A stretch of 64,000 nucleotides of DNA. Origin: Anaeramoeba flamelloides (taxonomy: Eukaryota > Metamonada > Anaeramoebidae). Both the position numbers and the translations under genes were made by a program. The stretch covers positions 5,828,001 to 5,892,000 of the forward strand of contig JANTQA010000029.1 in the NCBI GenBank assembly GCA_027625915.1, read 5' to 3'. Below the pieces are notes generated by a model. It made no database searches, was not told the origin of the DNA, and worked only from the letters and a program-made list of their open reading frames with translations. Each line of letters opens with the position of its first letter. Within the stretch, counting starts at the first letter, position 1. Shown here piece after piece: positions 1 to 12,080 of this stretch.

Positions 1-102
1 ATTAATGAAGCTGGTAAAAATCCAGGGATTTTTAGATGCCTTAATTTTAAAAATAAGTACTCAATCAACAATATACACAATATAATAATGTATTTAATGT
101 AA
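1..102 (+). CDS. Possible 3' end of a gene running in from the left edge
   Basis: The first frame of the plus strand is open from the window edge to a TAA at 100-102. It reads as a plausible protein tail beginning INEAGKNPGIFRCL. The minus strand is also open over the first 40 bases, so the direction is not settled. No domain is recognisable in 33 residues. This is a weak call based on base composition alone. Confidence 0.25.
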   Translation: MNEAGKNPGIFRCLNFKNKYSINNIHNIIMYLM

Positions 103-1118
103 CATTTGTTTTTTAAAATCCAATAATAAATAAATCATCAAAACATTATTTTTTTATTGATTTATTCCCAAAGATTTTTTTAAAACAAGTAAATTTCATT
201 AAATTTCAACTGATTGATCTAGTATTACTTTTTTTTTTAATTATTTGAAAAATTATTTATTTTTTCAACATTTATTTTTTAAAGTCAATAACTAATTTTG
301 TATTAAAAAACAATCTAATCTCCAATCAAACCCAATTATTAATTTATTTTAATTAAAAGAATTGACTGTTTCTTTTCTCTCATAAAAGTTAGCTTTCGAA
401 AACTGGTTTCCTTCCATTCGATCCCTAATTCATAAAAATTTTATCTTTTTAATCTAAATATTTGAAAAAAAAATATAATTCCTTTTTACTTTGAAACACA
501 AAAAAGAGGTTATTACAAAAAAAAAAAAAAAAAGAAGAAAAAAATTCTTTATTTCAAGAGAATAAAATAAGCACATTATTTTTTTAGTTCAAAAAACGTC
601 CCTATTTCAGAAAATCACAAACCAATAAAAAATATTTTGTTCTGGATTAATATTGTCTGGTTTATGTAATATTTTTCAAAAAAATCTAAAAAAGTCTTGA
701 TCAACAAAGTTAAATCTTGTTTTTTTTTATTAAAATATACCTATTTGATAATTTTCCGATAAAGTGATGTTGAAAAAAAAGTGTTTTGTGATTTCTGTCA
801 TTTTTGTAAGGTGAGAAATTTGAAATTTTCCTTTTTATCTCAGTTTCAAATAAACTCATCAAAATACCACAAATCACAGATCAAAAATTTGTTCACACTC
901 AAAATCAAATATTAGCAATCAAAAGCACAATTTATGTATTTTCAAAATCAATCATATGAAATCATGTTTAAGTGACCCAGTATCAATGTTTGTATCTGTA
1001 ACCCCTTTTTATCTAAAAAAAAAAAAAAAATTGAAAAAATCCAAAAAGAATACAAAAATTATAAAATTAAATAATTTTTAATTTCTAAATTTTATTTAAA
1101 TTGTCATTATTTCGAGAA
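103..1118. other. Stretch without a recognised gene
   Basis: A+T-rich sequence downstream of the RGS-DUF547 gene. A short minus-strand open patch at about 347-427 has a more coding-like composition (reading MEGNQFSKANFYERK in one frame), but it has no splice or domain support. Otherwise only homopolymer runs are seen. Confidence 0.5.
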
Positions 1119-2866
1119 TTAATCAAAAAGGTTTGAAAATATATCCACAAATTTTATTTTTGGGTTTAAGGAAAATTTTTGGGTTTGTAAACTATAAAAA
1201 TAAAGTTTAATTGGATCATTATTGAATATAAAGTGTCTTAACCAAAACAGTATTTGATGAGGCGTCATTCCAAAACTTTTTGAATATAGGTCAAAGATTT
1301 GAGGGAGGATAATCATTTTTTTTGTGTCGTCAATCGATAAATAATTATTTAAATAACTTACCAATGTCGATCTTAATTGCTTGTCAACTTCAAGAGGGGT
1401 ATATACTGTTAAAGTAGTCGGCTGATTATTAAAGGTAAATAATGCGAAATGTATTCTTGGGTCAGGGTCTTCAAGTGAAAGATCATTTTTCAATTTCTCA
1501 TTCGAGGTGGTTTTTTTTTTTTTTTTTTTCGGGAGAGTAGAAAATTTCAAAAAACGATCAGCAATGTCTTGAAGAGACCAAATCTCATTACCAATTTCAT
1601 ATTTACATTCGGATTTGATTGAATCGACTGTCTTGTTCTTTAAAAGATTTTTTTCAAAAAATAAATAATGCACTGACATAATATTATAAAGATTAATAAA
1701 AAAACTTTTTTTCTCGGCTGTCTCATATGATATAATTGTATTTAAATTAATCATTTTTAATTCTGAGCAGCCTATTAAAAATTTTTTATATTCTAAGGAA
1801 CTATACAACCTTTCGAGATTAAAGTTTTTTGTTAGATAAGAATAATTTGAATTTAAGATATCAATAAGATCCCACATCAATTCTTCGCAAAGTTTGCACG
1901 GGTCACGTGTTTCACCAATAAATGTAAATTCATTATTTAAGATATTTGCCTTTTCTTGCTCATAAGAAAAGTTGCCATTTAAATAACTATTTGAAGTTAA
2001 TTGAAAATTTTGCTTTGAATCAGCCTCTACGAGTTCCAAAAAATTTGCAGAGATAATATAACTTGTAAAATAGTCATTTTTGAGATTATTAAATACCTTT
2101 TCATTTATTTCATCAAATAAATCAATCGAATATTCACGTAATTCCCATTGATTCAAAATTTTGTCTCTTTCTTCATCTTCAATATTGATTTCAAAAATGG
2201 CACCAACATTAATATACATTTCAATAATATGATCACACAAATATTCTGCATTCTAGAAATAAGAAGATGTTCATTAACATTAAAATGAAGATGCATACAA
2301 ATACGAATGTAATATTACAAACAAAGAGATGAGTAGAGAGATATACCAAGTGAATGGATAAGGAAAGAAAAGAAAAAAAGGAGAGGTTAAAATATATCGG
2401 GGGAAAGAGAAATTAAAATATAAATGAATTTTTTTTTGTGTGAAAATATAATAAAAAACAATAAAAAGAAAAAATAATTGTTTAAAATTATATATCGATT
2501 AATAATTATAAAATAAATCATTTACTTCTTGATCATAAATTTCTTTAAATGTTAGCACATCCAAATAAAATAAAAATATTTCCGATGAATAAATTTCATT
2601 TAACCATTCAAGAAAATATTTTCTTGCTAAAGGAAATTTCAAATACGTTTCAAATATTGTTAAATTACCAAATTTTTTCATGGGAAATTTTCGAGAAATA
2701 TTTTTTTTTTCAAATGATTTTCTATTAGAGATTGATTAAAGTGATTTTTTTTTTTTTTTTTGTTTATGTATTAATCCAAAAGTTTAAAATTATTTAATAA
2801 CAAAAAATAAAAATAAAAAATAAAAAATAAAAAATAAAAAATAAAAAAAATAAAAAATAAAATATT

Positions 2867-2899
<33 letters not shown>

Positions 2900-4074
2900 T
2901 AAAAAAATAAAAAATAAAATATTAAAAATAAAAAATAAAAAATAAAAAATTAAAATTACAAATCAAATGAACTTCTTCTTTTTTGATTATTTAATAATGA
3001 TTTCTCTGATAAATTTCTTCTTTTTAATCTTTTACCCGAAATTATTGGAGATAATCTAGTTCTGAACTCTGTTCGATTTTTTTTTGTTCTGATTGGGCTC
3101 CATTCAGTTGAAAATGTTTTTTGTAGTGTTGATGGCATATTTTCTTGCCTAAGTGAAAGATCAAAACTACCTGAATTTTGAATTTCAAATTTGGGAGTTG
3201 TTATTTTGTTTTTAATTTTATCATTATAAATTTCTTCAGACAACCCAAGACTACGTTTTTCTGGTGAATATCCAGCATCTAATGATTTTAATCCTGTTGA
3301 AGCAGACTATATATATATTTTTTATTTTGTTAATTAATGAATTTATTTTGTTAGTTTTTATTAATCAAAATCAAATAAGAATTAAAAAATATATTCAATT
3401 TATTTGAATTTTATTTTCGATTATTAGAATATTTTTACTTTTCTTATTCTTCTGAATTTTTTTTTTTTTTTTTACTTTTTTGAACTTGAATTATTTTTAT
3501 TTTTATGTTCCTTTTTTTTTTTTTTTGTATATTAAAGTTGAAGGGAAAAAATCGTTATATAAACGGAAGACGCAATAAGGTATAAATTGGTTCCAAATGG
3601 TAGTGGTAGTTTTGATTCAAATTCACTTTAAATATGTATGGAACAGTTGAAATAACAGAAATATATAAATACATTTGGAATGATTTAATTAAGAGTCCAA
3701 TTAACATTTAATCTGATCCAAAAAAAAAAAAAAAAAAAAAAAAACAATTTAAAATGATTTCATTTATATTCCATTTTCCTTCTGAATTGAATTTAGTGCA
3801 ACAAACAAATCCAAAAAAAAATTAATTACAATAGTTCCATTTATAATGGAATTAAATACTAAACTTTTGTTATATTTTTATAAATTGTTGTTTAATAGAA
3901 TACATACATACAAAGCACATATATGTGTGTAAAAGTAAAAATATATCTCATTCGGGACTAAAATTTTAGATCTTGAGGAAATCATATGGTATATCACCCA
4001 ACTCTTGTTACCACACTAAAAGGTGCCTTAACCAATTCTGGTGTAGAGGTATTGTGTTTTAAAAGTTTTTTGAT
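1119..4074 (-). CDS. RGS domain + DUF547 protein (multi-exon, 5' end not found)
   Basis: Exons on the minus strand: 4074-4012, 3306-2960, 2721-2526 and 2252-1119 (TAA). Introns are 705, 238 and 273 nt. All donors are GTAA-type, all acceptors AG, and the phases (0, 2, 0) join without a stop. Together they encode 579 residues after an unseen start exon. The first two exons give a basic, Ser/Pro-rich tail. The third and the start of the fourth give an RGS fold (TIFETYLKFPLARKYFLEWL, then the helix DQENAEYLCDHIIEMYINV). RGS domains speed GTP hydrolysis by G-alpha subunits. The rest matches DUF547, with the signature FFINLYNIMSVHYLF and the block DPRIHFALFTF. DUF547 has no settled biochemistry. 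The RGS domain is seen only after splicing, since intron 2525-2253 cuts it in two. The first exon (4012-4074) is the least certain. A cytosolic signalling role is inferred. Confidence 0.75.
2800..2955. repeat. AAAAT/AAATAAAA low-complexity tract inside an intron
   Basis: About 150 bp of near-pure A with interspersed T (taaaaaa units) filling most of the 238-nt intron between the N-terminal and RGS exons of the RGS-DUF547 gene. It is a simple-sequence expansion. Confidence 0.85.
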
Positions 4075-6111
4075 CTGAAAAATGTTTTAAAATAGAATTT
4101 TCTCGTTTTTCAATACTTTTGCTTTTTTTTGTTTATGTTAAGTGTGTTTAATTCATTTTCATTCTTGTTTTAGAAAAATTTGATTTCTATTTTTTTTTTT
4201 TTTTTATTGATTTTAGAAACAATTCAAAAAATAAGCTTTTTTCCAAATTCATAAAAACACAATTTTTTCATTTTCTCTTTTTGGTCGACTTGAAACCAAA
4301 AATTGTTCTTCCAAGAACCAATTAAATATCCCTTTTTTATCATCTAGCTTCAAAACAAAAACTAATTAGTGAAGATTGATGTCCATTTAGCAACTAAATT
4401 TTGTTACATTGATCAGAATTTTTTTTAATATTTGCTTAAAGTTGAAAAATGTGAAAGTCAATTGAAGAATTTATTGTTTCCAAAATTGGGTAAAGAAAGT
4501 ACAATTTGTATTTTTATTTTTTATTTCATAAAGATAATTAATTAAACATTAAAAAATCATTTTGCTCCACTCTTAATATATTATTAGACTCTATGTGGCG
4601 AAAAATCTTTCATTATTAGCAATTTGTCAAAATTGAAAGTCCCTTTAAATAATTTAACTTGTTTTTTTTTTTAAAATCTTTATTTCAAAACGATATTTGT
4701 GCAACAATTTTGAATAAAATATTAATGAAAAAATATTTAGTTCGTTGAATGTTAAAGTTTAGAATTGATTTTGTATTTTTTATTTTATTTCTTTTATTGA
4801 AGAACCAAAGTTCACTTAATTTTAATTTTTTTCGAATCCCAAAATAAATGACTTGTTATGAAAAACGATCAATAAAAAAAAAAGAAAAAGAAACTGTATC
4901 ACAAATAACAATCACTAGATCACAAATAAAATAAAGACTTTTGAAAGCAAACAGTTTACTAAACTAAAACATTAAACAAAACCAATTCGCATTAATTAAA
5001 TAAAAAAAAAGAAAGAAAGAAAAAAAGTGTATATTCCAAGTCAAAAAGGAAAGAGAAAAACCAACTAAAAATCAAATAAATCGTGAACTGCAAATGGTGG
5101 CACCATAAAAAACCAAAAGATAACCTCAATACATACAAAAATAAATTACCAAAACAAAAGATTTTTGAGAAAAATCTCAGGAAGAATTAGAGGAAGAGGG
5201 ATTTTAGCATTTTTTTGTTCACACGAAAAACAAGTGTTTTAAGCCAAAAGAAGATGTGAAAATTTATTCCAATTTGAAATTCAAAAAAAATGTATTAAAA
5301 ATACTTTATTAGAAAAAAGTACTTTAACAATCGGAATATAACCCAATTGAATTAAATTTTAAAGCCTAATCTACAAAAAACTATCTGATATTATTATAAA
5401 TATTGAAAAAGCCTCTCTATTAACAACATATTTATTTTTATTGGTTAAGTAAGATATTACTTAAACTTGCTTAGACTGTTCACAAAAATTGTTGTACAAA
5501 TACCGTTTTATTGATCAATCACAAATTGAAAAAAAAATCATATTCTAATAAGAAATTCTATTTCAACAAACAACACTTTGTCCATTTTCCATTTTCCTTC
5601 TCATTTTTGATTGCTTTTTGATTTTTCAATATGAATTTTTTTTTTATTTTTTCAAAAAAAAAAAAATCAATCATTTGTCATTAATTCGCTTTGACCTAAT
5701 ATTGAAAATTTACAAACTAAAAAAACTAAAGAATTCTAAAAAATTTTATCGAAAAGTGGACAATTTATAAAATATCTGGAAAATAAGTTATTAAATTTTT
5801 TAACTTTTTTTTTTTTTCCCATTTTTTGGCATTAAGAGCAAGTTGAACTGATCCAATAAAAGTGTAACATCATCAATTTTATTTAATCATTATTATTTAA
5901 AAGATGATAATAATTTTTTGGTCTTAGGTAGTGGAAATACAAATGTTTTTTTTTTCTCAAATTGATCTGTAGAGAAGATTTAAGTTCCATTTCATTGAAA
6001 TGTTTTTAATTGTATACGGTTCATAACTCACAAAAAACAATTTGATCTTTTTATTATTGTTGATAATGTTTTAAAAAGAAATTCTACACTCCATTTATCT
6101 TACAATAAATA
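4075..6111. other. Stretch without a recognised gene
   Basis: Very A+T-rich. It should hold the missing 5' exon(s) of the RGS-DUF547 gene, but none could be fixed. A minus-strand open patch near 5131-5210 ends in a GTAA-type donor but has no partner exon. No mobile-element ends were recognised. Confidence 0.4.
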
Positions 6112-6830
6112 TGATAAGTAAACTCTGTTTCAGTCAAAGGGGCCCAACGTTTTTTTCAAATATCAATTATTTTATATAATTGGCCTTTGAAGAACAAATA
6201 AGAAATAAAGAGAATAATACACCTCAAAGAATTGTTGATACCTGTCTGAAAGAAAACTAATTAATCAATAGATTTTCTTAAAAATTGAAAAACTCAAATT
6301 CTTTAGGGCACTATTGAGAAAAACAAGGATGTTCGTTTTGAACTTCTACTAATATTTGAATAAGAAATATGAAACATTTTTCACTTCATTTTCCATGCTT
6401 TTCTTTTAGAAATTAAGCCCCCAAACAAAGTTTGTTGGTATTTGTGGTCTCTATTTGAAAAAGGAAATGAAAATGAAGTGAAAATTTTTCACATTTATTA
6501 AACAAATATCAAGATCAAAGATCGAATTGAATTGCAATAGAAATCAATAGATTTCTCAACAATCTTTACATGGTTTCAATGACATTAAAGTAACACGTTT
6601 TTACCAAGTGACTATTGATCTTGCAATAAAAATTTTTTTGCAAATGAATGACATTTTTAAAAAAAAAATTGAAAAAAAGAAACAAAAATGTGTAGAAATG
6701 TGAAAAAATGATTTCAATTTTGGAAATTTCCAAAATAAAATTTTTCTTCTAATATCTATGCACACCCTTTAAACAGGTGTATTATACCATTACAACTGGG
6801 CCCCTTTGACTGAAAAATAGTTTATTATCA
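6112..6830. mobile_element. Family F inverted-repeat element, copy 1
   Basis: The ends are inverted repeats. The core TTTCAGTCAAAGGGGCCCA occurs at 6128-6146 and as its reverse complement near 6796-6815. The similarity continues outward to TGATAA on both sides with one gap. The element is about 720 bp with no ORF, so it is non-autonomous. The start CAGTC resembles Tc1/mariner ends, but the immediate flanks are not clean TA pairs. A diverged relative lies at about 60985-61730. Confidence 0.7.
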
Positions 6831-7846
6831 CAAAAAACTGTTTTACTCATGTTCATTTTCTGAATACCTAATTTTTTGAAAAAAATGGAGACTTGAAAAA
6901 AAATTTTTTATTTCAACTTTTTATCATTGTTCTAATTTGTCAACATGCTTGTTAGATGGTTATATAGTTAAGGGGCAATGATATTTTTTGTAATTGTGAA
7001 AAAATTAATTTTTTCCAAAATGCGTCGATATTGTTCTGAAAGACATATTTCTTAATATCCCGGGATAAGGTTTTATTGATATGGGTTTGATAGAGAACTA
7101 TTCAATCTGTTAAAGAGAGAATTTTGAAGTGACTAAATTTGAGACTTCAAATTCAAAGAGTATCTAGAAGATACAGTCATCAGAAGTATTTGAATCTTAA
7201 TTTAGTTTTCTAAAAATATACGGGGATAATGGTTTTTTTTAAAGAATTTGTTTCAATAGATAAAAACATCGAAATTTGATAAGAATAATTTTAAACCAAC
7301 CCCCGATTCACTATTTTGGTTCAACAAATCCCCAGAATGTTTTGCAAAAAATTGAAAATAAATATCAAAATATTTTCAACCTTTTATTATTTTTTGGGTT
7401 ACTAAAATCAAATTAATTTAAATATCAATCCAAAAAGGGGGTTGAAATAACTCGTTTTTCCAAAATTCGAATAAATAAAGAAAACCATTTTATTTTTTGG
7501 AAAAATCAAAATTTCTTTTGATTTTTTTTCTTTGAAAAAATAAAACTCCTTTTTTTCTATATCAAATTGAACATACACCACCAAAAAAAAACAATTTTAA
7601 AACCAAAATAGACAATAAATTTAACAATTCTTTCGGTGAGTTGAGAAATTAAATTTCTCTTTTTTGTTATTTTATTCAACCAAAAAAAGATAAAATCTAA
7701 CTCCTACTAATCATTCAAGTTACAAATGGTTTTATTTGCGATGTTTATTTGTAATTTTTAAAACCCACTTGGTAATAAATAATCTCAAATAGTAAATCCC
7801 ATTAATGAAAATGAGTAACAAATCCCCCATGTCTATTAACCATTGT

Positions 7847-8282
7847 GGAAAAAAAGTGAAGCAGGGAAAAAACGTTCAACACGGTTTTTAATTGGGAACA
7901 TTAATAGAACCTGAAAATGAAAAGTAAAGTCAACAAAAAGAATAAATAAATAAATAAAGACAAAATGAAGTATTCAGCACAATAAAAGTCTTTTTAATAC
8001 TATCTTTTGAAGGGATTTTTCTTTGATTGATCAATTATTCAAAATTTGTTCAAAAAATTGACTATTTTGGCGATCTCTAAAACCACAATAACAATTTCGA
8101 TAAGAAAGTAGATTTAAATTGTATTTGTTGGATTGATTGAAAATAATATAATGAATTATTATTTGAAGTTAATTGGTTTCTTCTTTTTGTTGACTTTACT
8201 TTTTTTTTTTTTTCTGTGATTCTATTAAGGTTCCCAATTAAAAACCATGTTGAACTTTTTTTCCTGGTTTCACTTTTTTTCC
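7847..8282. mobile_element. Family G hairpin element, copy 1
   Basis: A 436 bp element with roughly 100 bp inverted ends starting GGAAAAAAAGTGAA. The inner arm includes a stretch like TTTTTAATTGGGAAC. The interior matches copy 2 (19536-19962) in the opposite orientation, including the shared block TTGATTGATCAATTA. There is no coding capacity. An open frame over its right end (8216-8521) is a by-product of the repeat. Confidence 0.8.
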
Positions 8283-8765
8283 AAAACGGTAAATTTTTAA
8301 TTTTTGAATGGAAAAATTCACTTCAAAAAAAGCAATCAAATCCTGTTTTGCAGTCTTACTCTAAACTAAATAACATTTTATCCTTTTTAAAATTTGAAAT
8401 TGAAATTGTAGTCTTCCAAAAAATTATTCAAAAAAAAAATAAATACCTTTTTTATTTTTTGGCTTTTTCAATAAATTTCTTATTTCAAGGCATTTCCCTT
8501 TTCAAAACATATCTATTTTGAATAAATCTCTTATGATCAAATGACAGAGTCTCTAAACTTTTTTAACATTGTTAAATTCAAATTTCAAAAAATAACCCTT
8601 CATTAAATTCCAAATTAATAGATTTTTAATCATTGCTTTCACAATAAGCAAAAAATATTTCAGTTTATTATCTTTGAATTTTTTTTCCTTGTTAGTTTAT
8701 TGATCAACAATTCTGCATTCAATTTTTAATATTCACATAAGATTCAATATTATTTTTGGTGTCGA

Positions 8766-8824
8766 TTACTGGAAATTAGAAAAAATAAAAAATATAGAAA
8801 TTGTAGCGAAAGACATACACACAT

Positions 8825-8868
<44 letters not shown>

Positions 8869-10945
8869 ATATGTATAAAAAAAAACAAAAAAAAAAAATA
8901 CTTACCTCAGATAAAGTGTCAAAAGAATCTTGGTCTTCTTGAGTTATTGTGTCTGGAACATAATAACGATATTTAGAAATTTCCAATTGTAAAATATTAT
9001 TTTTTTGAATGATCTTTTTAAGATTTCGTTGTGCAGTATTACATTCAGTTTCCAAGTAATTGTCTTTTAATTTATCCTTAATTTTCTGACTTACACGTTC
9101 AATTTTAGATTGTGTCCAATTGAGTGACGACTGTAATGATTCGATTTTTTTAAATTGTGTTTGCACTGCTTTGGAATTCATGATATCACTTTTCGATTGC
9201 GATTCCACTAATTCAATTTTTTTGTTAACTTTTTCAATCTCCTCTTCTAATCCAAGAATTTCTTTCTTCATTCGTTTTTTTTCACTCAATACTTTTTTTT
9301 TTCTCATTCTTGTCGTTTTAATTTTTGTAATCGTCATACTACTCATTTTTTTTTCCTTTAATCTTGAATTTTTTTTTTTTAATTTGAGTTTTTTTTTTTT
9401 GATTGAATTTAAATATCTTTCTACTTCCATTTCTTGAAAACTTTTTTTATTTTCTGGTTCTGTGGACAGTTCAATTTTTGATTTTGATTCAAAATAAAAG
9501 TTCCTAAAACTCATTTTTTTTTTCATAATATTTTTTTCTTCTTCTTTTGCTTTTTCATTTTCCTTTTCCCTTTCCTTTTCCCTTCCCCTTTCCTTTTCCC
9601 TTTCCTTTTCCTTTTCTTTTTCCTTTTCTTTTTCCTTTTCTAGTTTCTTCTCTCTTTCGTTGTGACTTTCTTCTTCTATTCCCTTCTCTCTTTCATTTGT
9701 GTTTTCGTTTTCATTTCCATTTACCTCTTCATTTTCTTTTACTTGCATTTTCAACTTTTCTTTTTCTCTTAATTCAATTTTTTCTTCCAAATCCAAAATT
9801 TCTAACTCAAGTTTTTTTTTTAATTTCCGTATATTTGTTGAAGACTCAATAAGTCTTTCGCTTTCTTGTTGAATTGTATATAATTGTTTTTTTTCTTCCT
9901 TATTTTCATTTTGTCTAATTAATTCATTCACTTCTTTTTGTAGATCATTTACTTGCATTTGTTTTTTTGTAATAATTCCTCTCATTCGTAATAAATCTTT
10001 TGGTTTTTTGATTTTTTTCACTTTCGCTTGGAAAATGATCTTTCCATCAAGGTTAAAAGGGGTAACCCCGACAATCGTCCAAATTAATTTATTTTTGACA
10101 ATTTTTTTGTTACTTTCGAGATCAAAATCATCTAAACCCCTTTTTTTGTTTGTGTTTTTGTTTATTTTCTTTTTTATTCTTTTCTTCTTGATTTTCTTTC
10201 CTGTTTTAATTTCTTTTTTTTTTTTGTTGTGTTTTGCTTCTTCTTTGGTTTCTGTTTTTTTTTCCTTTTTGTTTTCATTCATTTCGTTTTTTGTTTTTTC
10301 TTTCTCATTCTTGTTTTTCACATTATTCTCATTTTTGTTTGCATTTGTTTCTGATTCTTTTGTAATTTCTTGTTTTTCTTTTTCTTGTTGTTTATCTGTT
10401 TCTTGATTTTTTTCTTCTTCGTCGGTTTCGTTTTGTTCTTCTACGTACTTACAATTTTCTATTTCAAATTCCCCATCTAACTTTGGAGTTTTTTGTTTTG
10501 TTTTGACTTTCTTTTTGGATTTTTTGTTTTTTTCCTTTTTTGTTTTATTCTTGGTAGTGCTTTGTTTTTTTTCAATATTTGGCAATATAAAACTTTTTGA
10601 AAGTCCAAGCGTTGGCAAATTTGGTCTCCTGAAAGACCAAATTATATCTAGAGTCCCTTCGGTATTGTTACACGCCTGAATACCGATAACGTTTAGCGCA
10701 GTTTTCGTTTTTAAATTCAAAATTTGCTGTGTTTCTGGACAGATATTCTCTATAGGATAATACAGTAATTTGTTTTTTTGGAATGGGATCACTTCCAAGA
10801 CAAAATCAGTAACTCGAAAGATTTTACACGACTTGTCAACATAAGCAACACATTCATTTGTTAAGTTACGCCTCCTGAATGTTCGATCAAATTGTTTTGT
10901 TGATAGCTTTGGAATGTTCTTATCGATTTGAGTGATATTGCCCAT
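8766..10945 (-). CDS. PAS-like, Lys/Glu-rich coiled-coil protein
   Basis: ATG at 10945. Exon 10945-8906 ends TCTGAG/GTAAGT. A 137-nt intron (8905-8769, containing an AT microsatellite) ends in ctaatttccag, and the next codon is TAA, giving about 680 residues. Residues 32-111 and 286-312 read as the two halves of a PAS-type fold: VDKSCKIFRVTDFVLEV, ENICPETQQI, and later WTIVGVTPFNLDGKIIFQAK, the usual final strands. Between them lies a roughly 165-residue Lys/Glu/Asn-rich insert (about 121-285). Residues 320-670 are charged heptad-like coiled coil with KE runs. PAS domains bind small ligands or mediate dimerisation; here a signalling or scaffold role is only inferred. The frame stays open through the intron, so an unspliced form would add a Tyr/Ile-rich tail. 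Confidence 0.65.
8826..8860. repeat. (AT)n microsatellite
   Basis: Uninterrupted AT dinucleotides inside the short intron of the PAS-like gene. Confidence 0.95.
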
Positions 10946-11491
10946 AAAAGGAATGCAAATTGATTTTCAATTCAGATCGGCTTTATAAATTTCAAGAGAT
11001 TTGGAATTTGCTTGTTAAAAATTCCTTTTGTTTTTTTTTTTGAAAAAAAATTTTGCAAAAATCTGAAAAAGAAAAATAGAGTGAAAAAATGAAAAATAAA
11101 TGCAAGAAAATTAGAATACTTTACTTTGTAATTTATTTTGGTCTTTCACTTATTTTTTCGGGTACTATCTTTTCTTATTCTTGAAAAACCAATTTTGAAA
11201 TACTTACTGGTACAAAAGTTCGAAATTTTAGTCAATTGTAAAGGAGAAATTTTGGTTTGGAAAGTAAAACAAAATTGGACATTTCCAGAGTTTTCAAAGA
11301 ATAGTCAAGAACAAATCTTTCATCTTTTAAAATTGGCAATTTTTTGGATAGTATACGTTTTGTGTCTAAAGCAATAATTTGTCTTGATTTTTTTTTAATT
11401 TTGATAAGAAAATGTCACATGTGTTTAATTTTTGACATAATTAAAACACTAAAGAACTTAATTAATGGTTTGTAATTTACTTTTTTTTCAG

Positions 11492-12080
11492 AACGAATTG
11501 TCGAACACAAACAATCCTATGATAATAATCTTTATCAAAAACTATTTCTGAAATATCCATTTTCTTACTTTACTTACTGGTATTTGAATGTGAAAAGAGA
11601 CAATATTTTCACATGATTGTTAATATTTTTCTTGTTCAAATAGAGAGTACTAAGAAGTAGATTGCCAATTAAAAACTTGTTAAGAAAAGGAAATTGAAAA
11701 TGAAGTGAAAATTTTTCCCATTTCGAATTCAAATACCAGTCTAAGTGACCCTTTTTATTTTTTTTCAAATAGGTAATAGGGTAATTATTTGCACAATGAT
11801 ACAATTAAACCCTGATTAGACTACTTTTTAATCATTTTAAAGAAAAGATTTTTTATTTTTAAAAGTAGTTCATTTTTCGCAATTAAATTTGAGTAAAAAG
11901 ATCCTTTTTATTTGGAATTTTAGATTTGAAGGAATCAAATATGAAGAAAGAGAAAAATTTTCAAAAAAATTTTTATTTTGGAAATCTCACTTTAAGAAAT
12001 TTCTATATAGTTTTTTAGAGCAAGAAAATTTGATATTTGAGTCTTCTAATAAAAATAAAGGAAAACAAATGGAAAAATGA
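11492..12080 (+). CDS. Candidate small multi-exon gene, possibly HAT-repeat-like
   Basis: A strong acceptor (ttttttttcag) at 11491 is followed by a purine-rich open frame to 11616, reading RIVEHKQSYDNNLYQKLF then LKYPFSYFTYWY. This has the feel of a HAT (half-TPR) helix pair as in Prp39-type splicing factors. A second open frame ends with TGA at 12080 and reads KYEEREKFSKKFLFWKSHF. A further open frame lies upstream, around 11210-11375. The exon joins could not be fixed, because an inverted repeat (about 11577-11745, arms ACTGGTATTTGAAT) lies between the two segments and may be part of an intron. It is divergent from the PAS-like gene. It could be a broken gene or chance. Confidence 0.3.

Noticed and set aside
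3985-4049. Plus-strand first-exon candidate MVYHPTLVTTLKGALTNSG before GTATTG
   Set aside because: The opposite strand of the same patch gives an exon (4074-4012) with an acceptor, a GTAACA donor and a phase that joins the RGS-DUF547 gene, so the plus reading is probably a shadow.
5131-5210. Minus-strand F-box-like stretch (LPLILPEIFLKNLL)
   Set aside because: Only 20 residues, no acceptor, no partner exon; chance resemblance is likely.
9120-10406. Plus-strand Phe/Leu-rich ORFs
   Set aside because: Antisense shadows of the Lys/Glu-rich minus-strand PAS-like gene.
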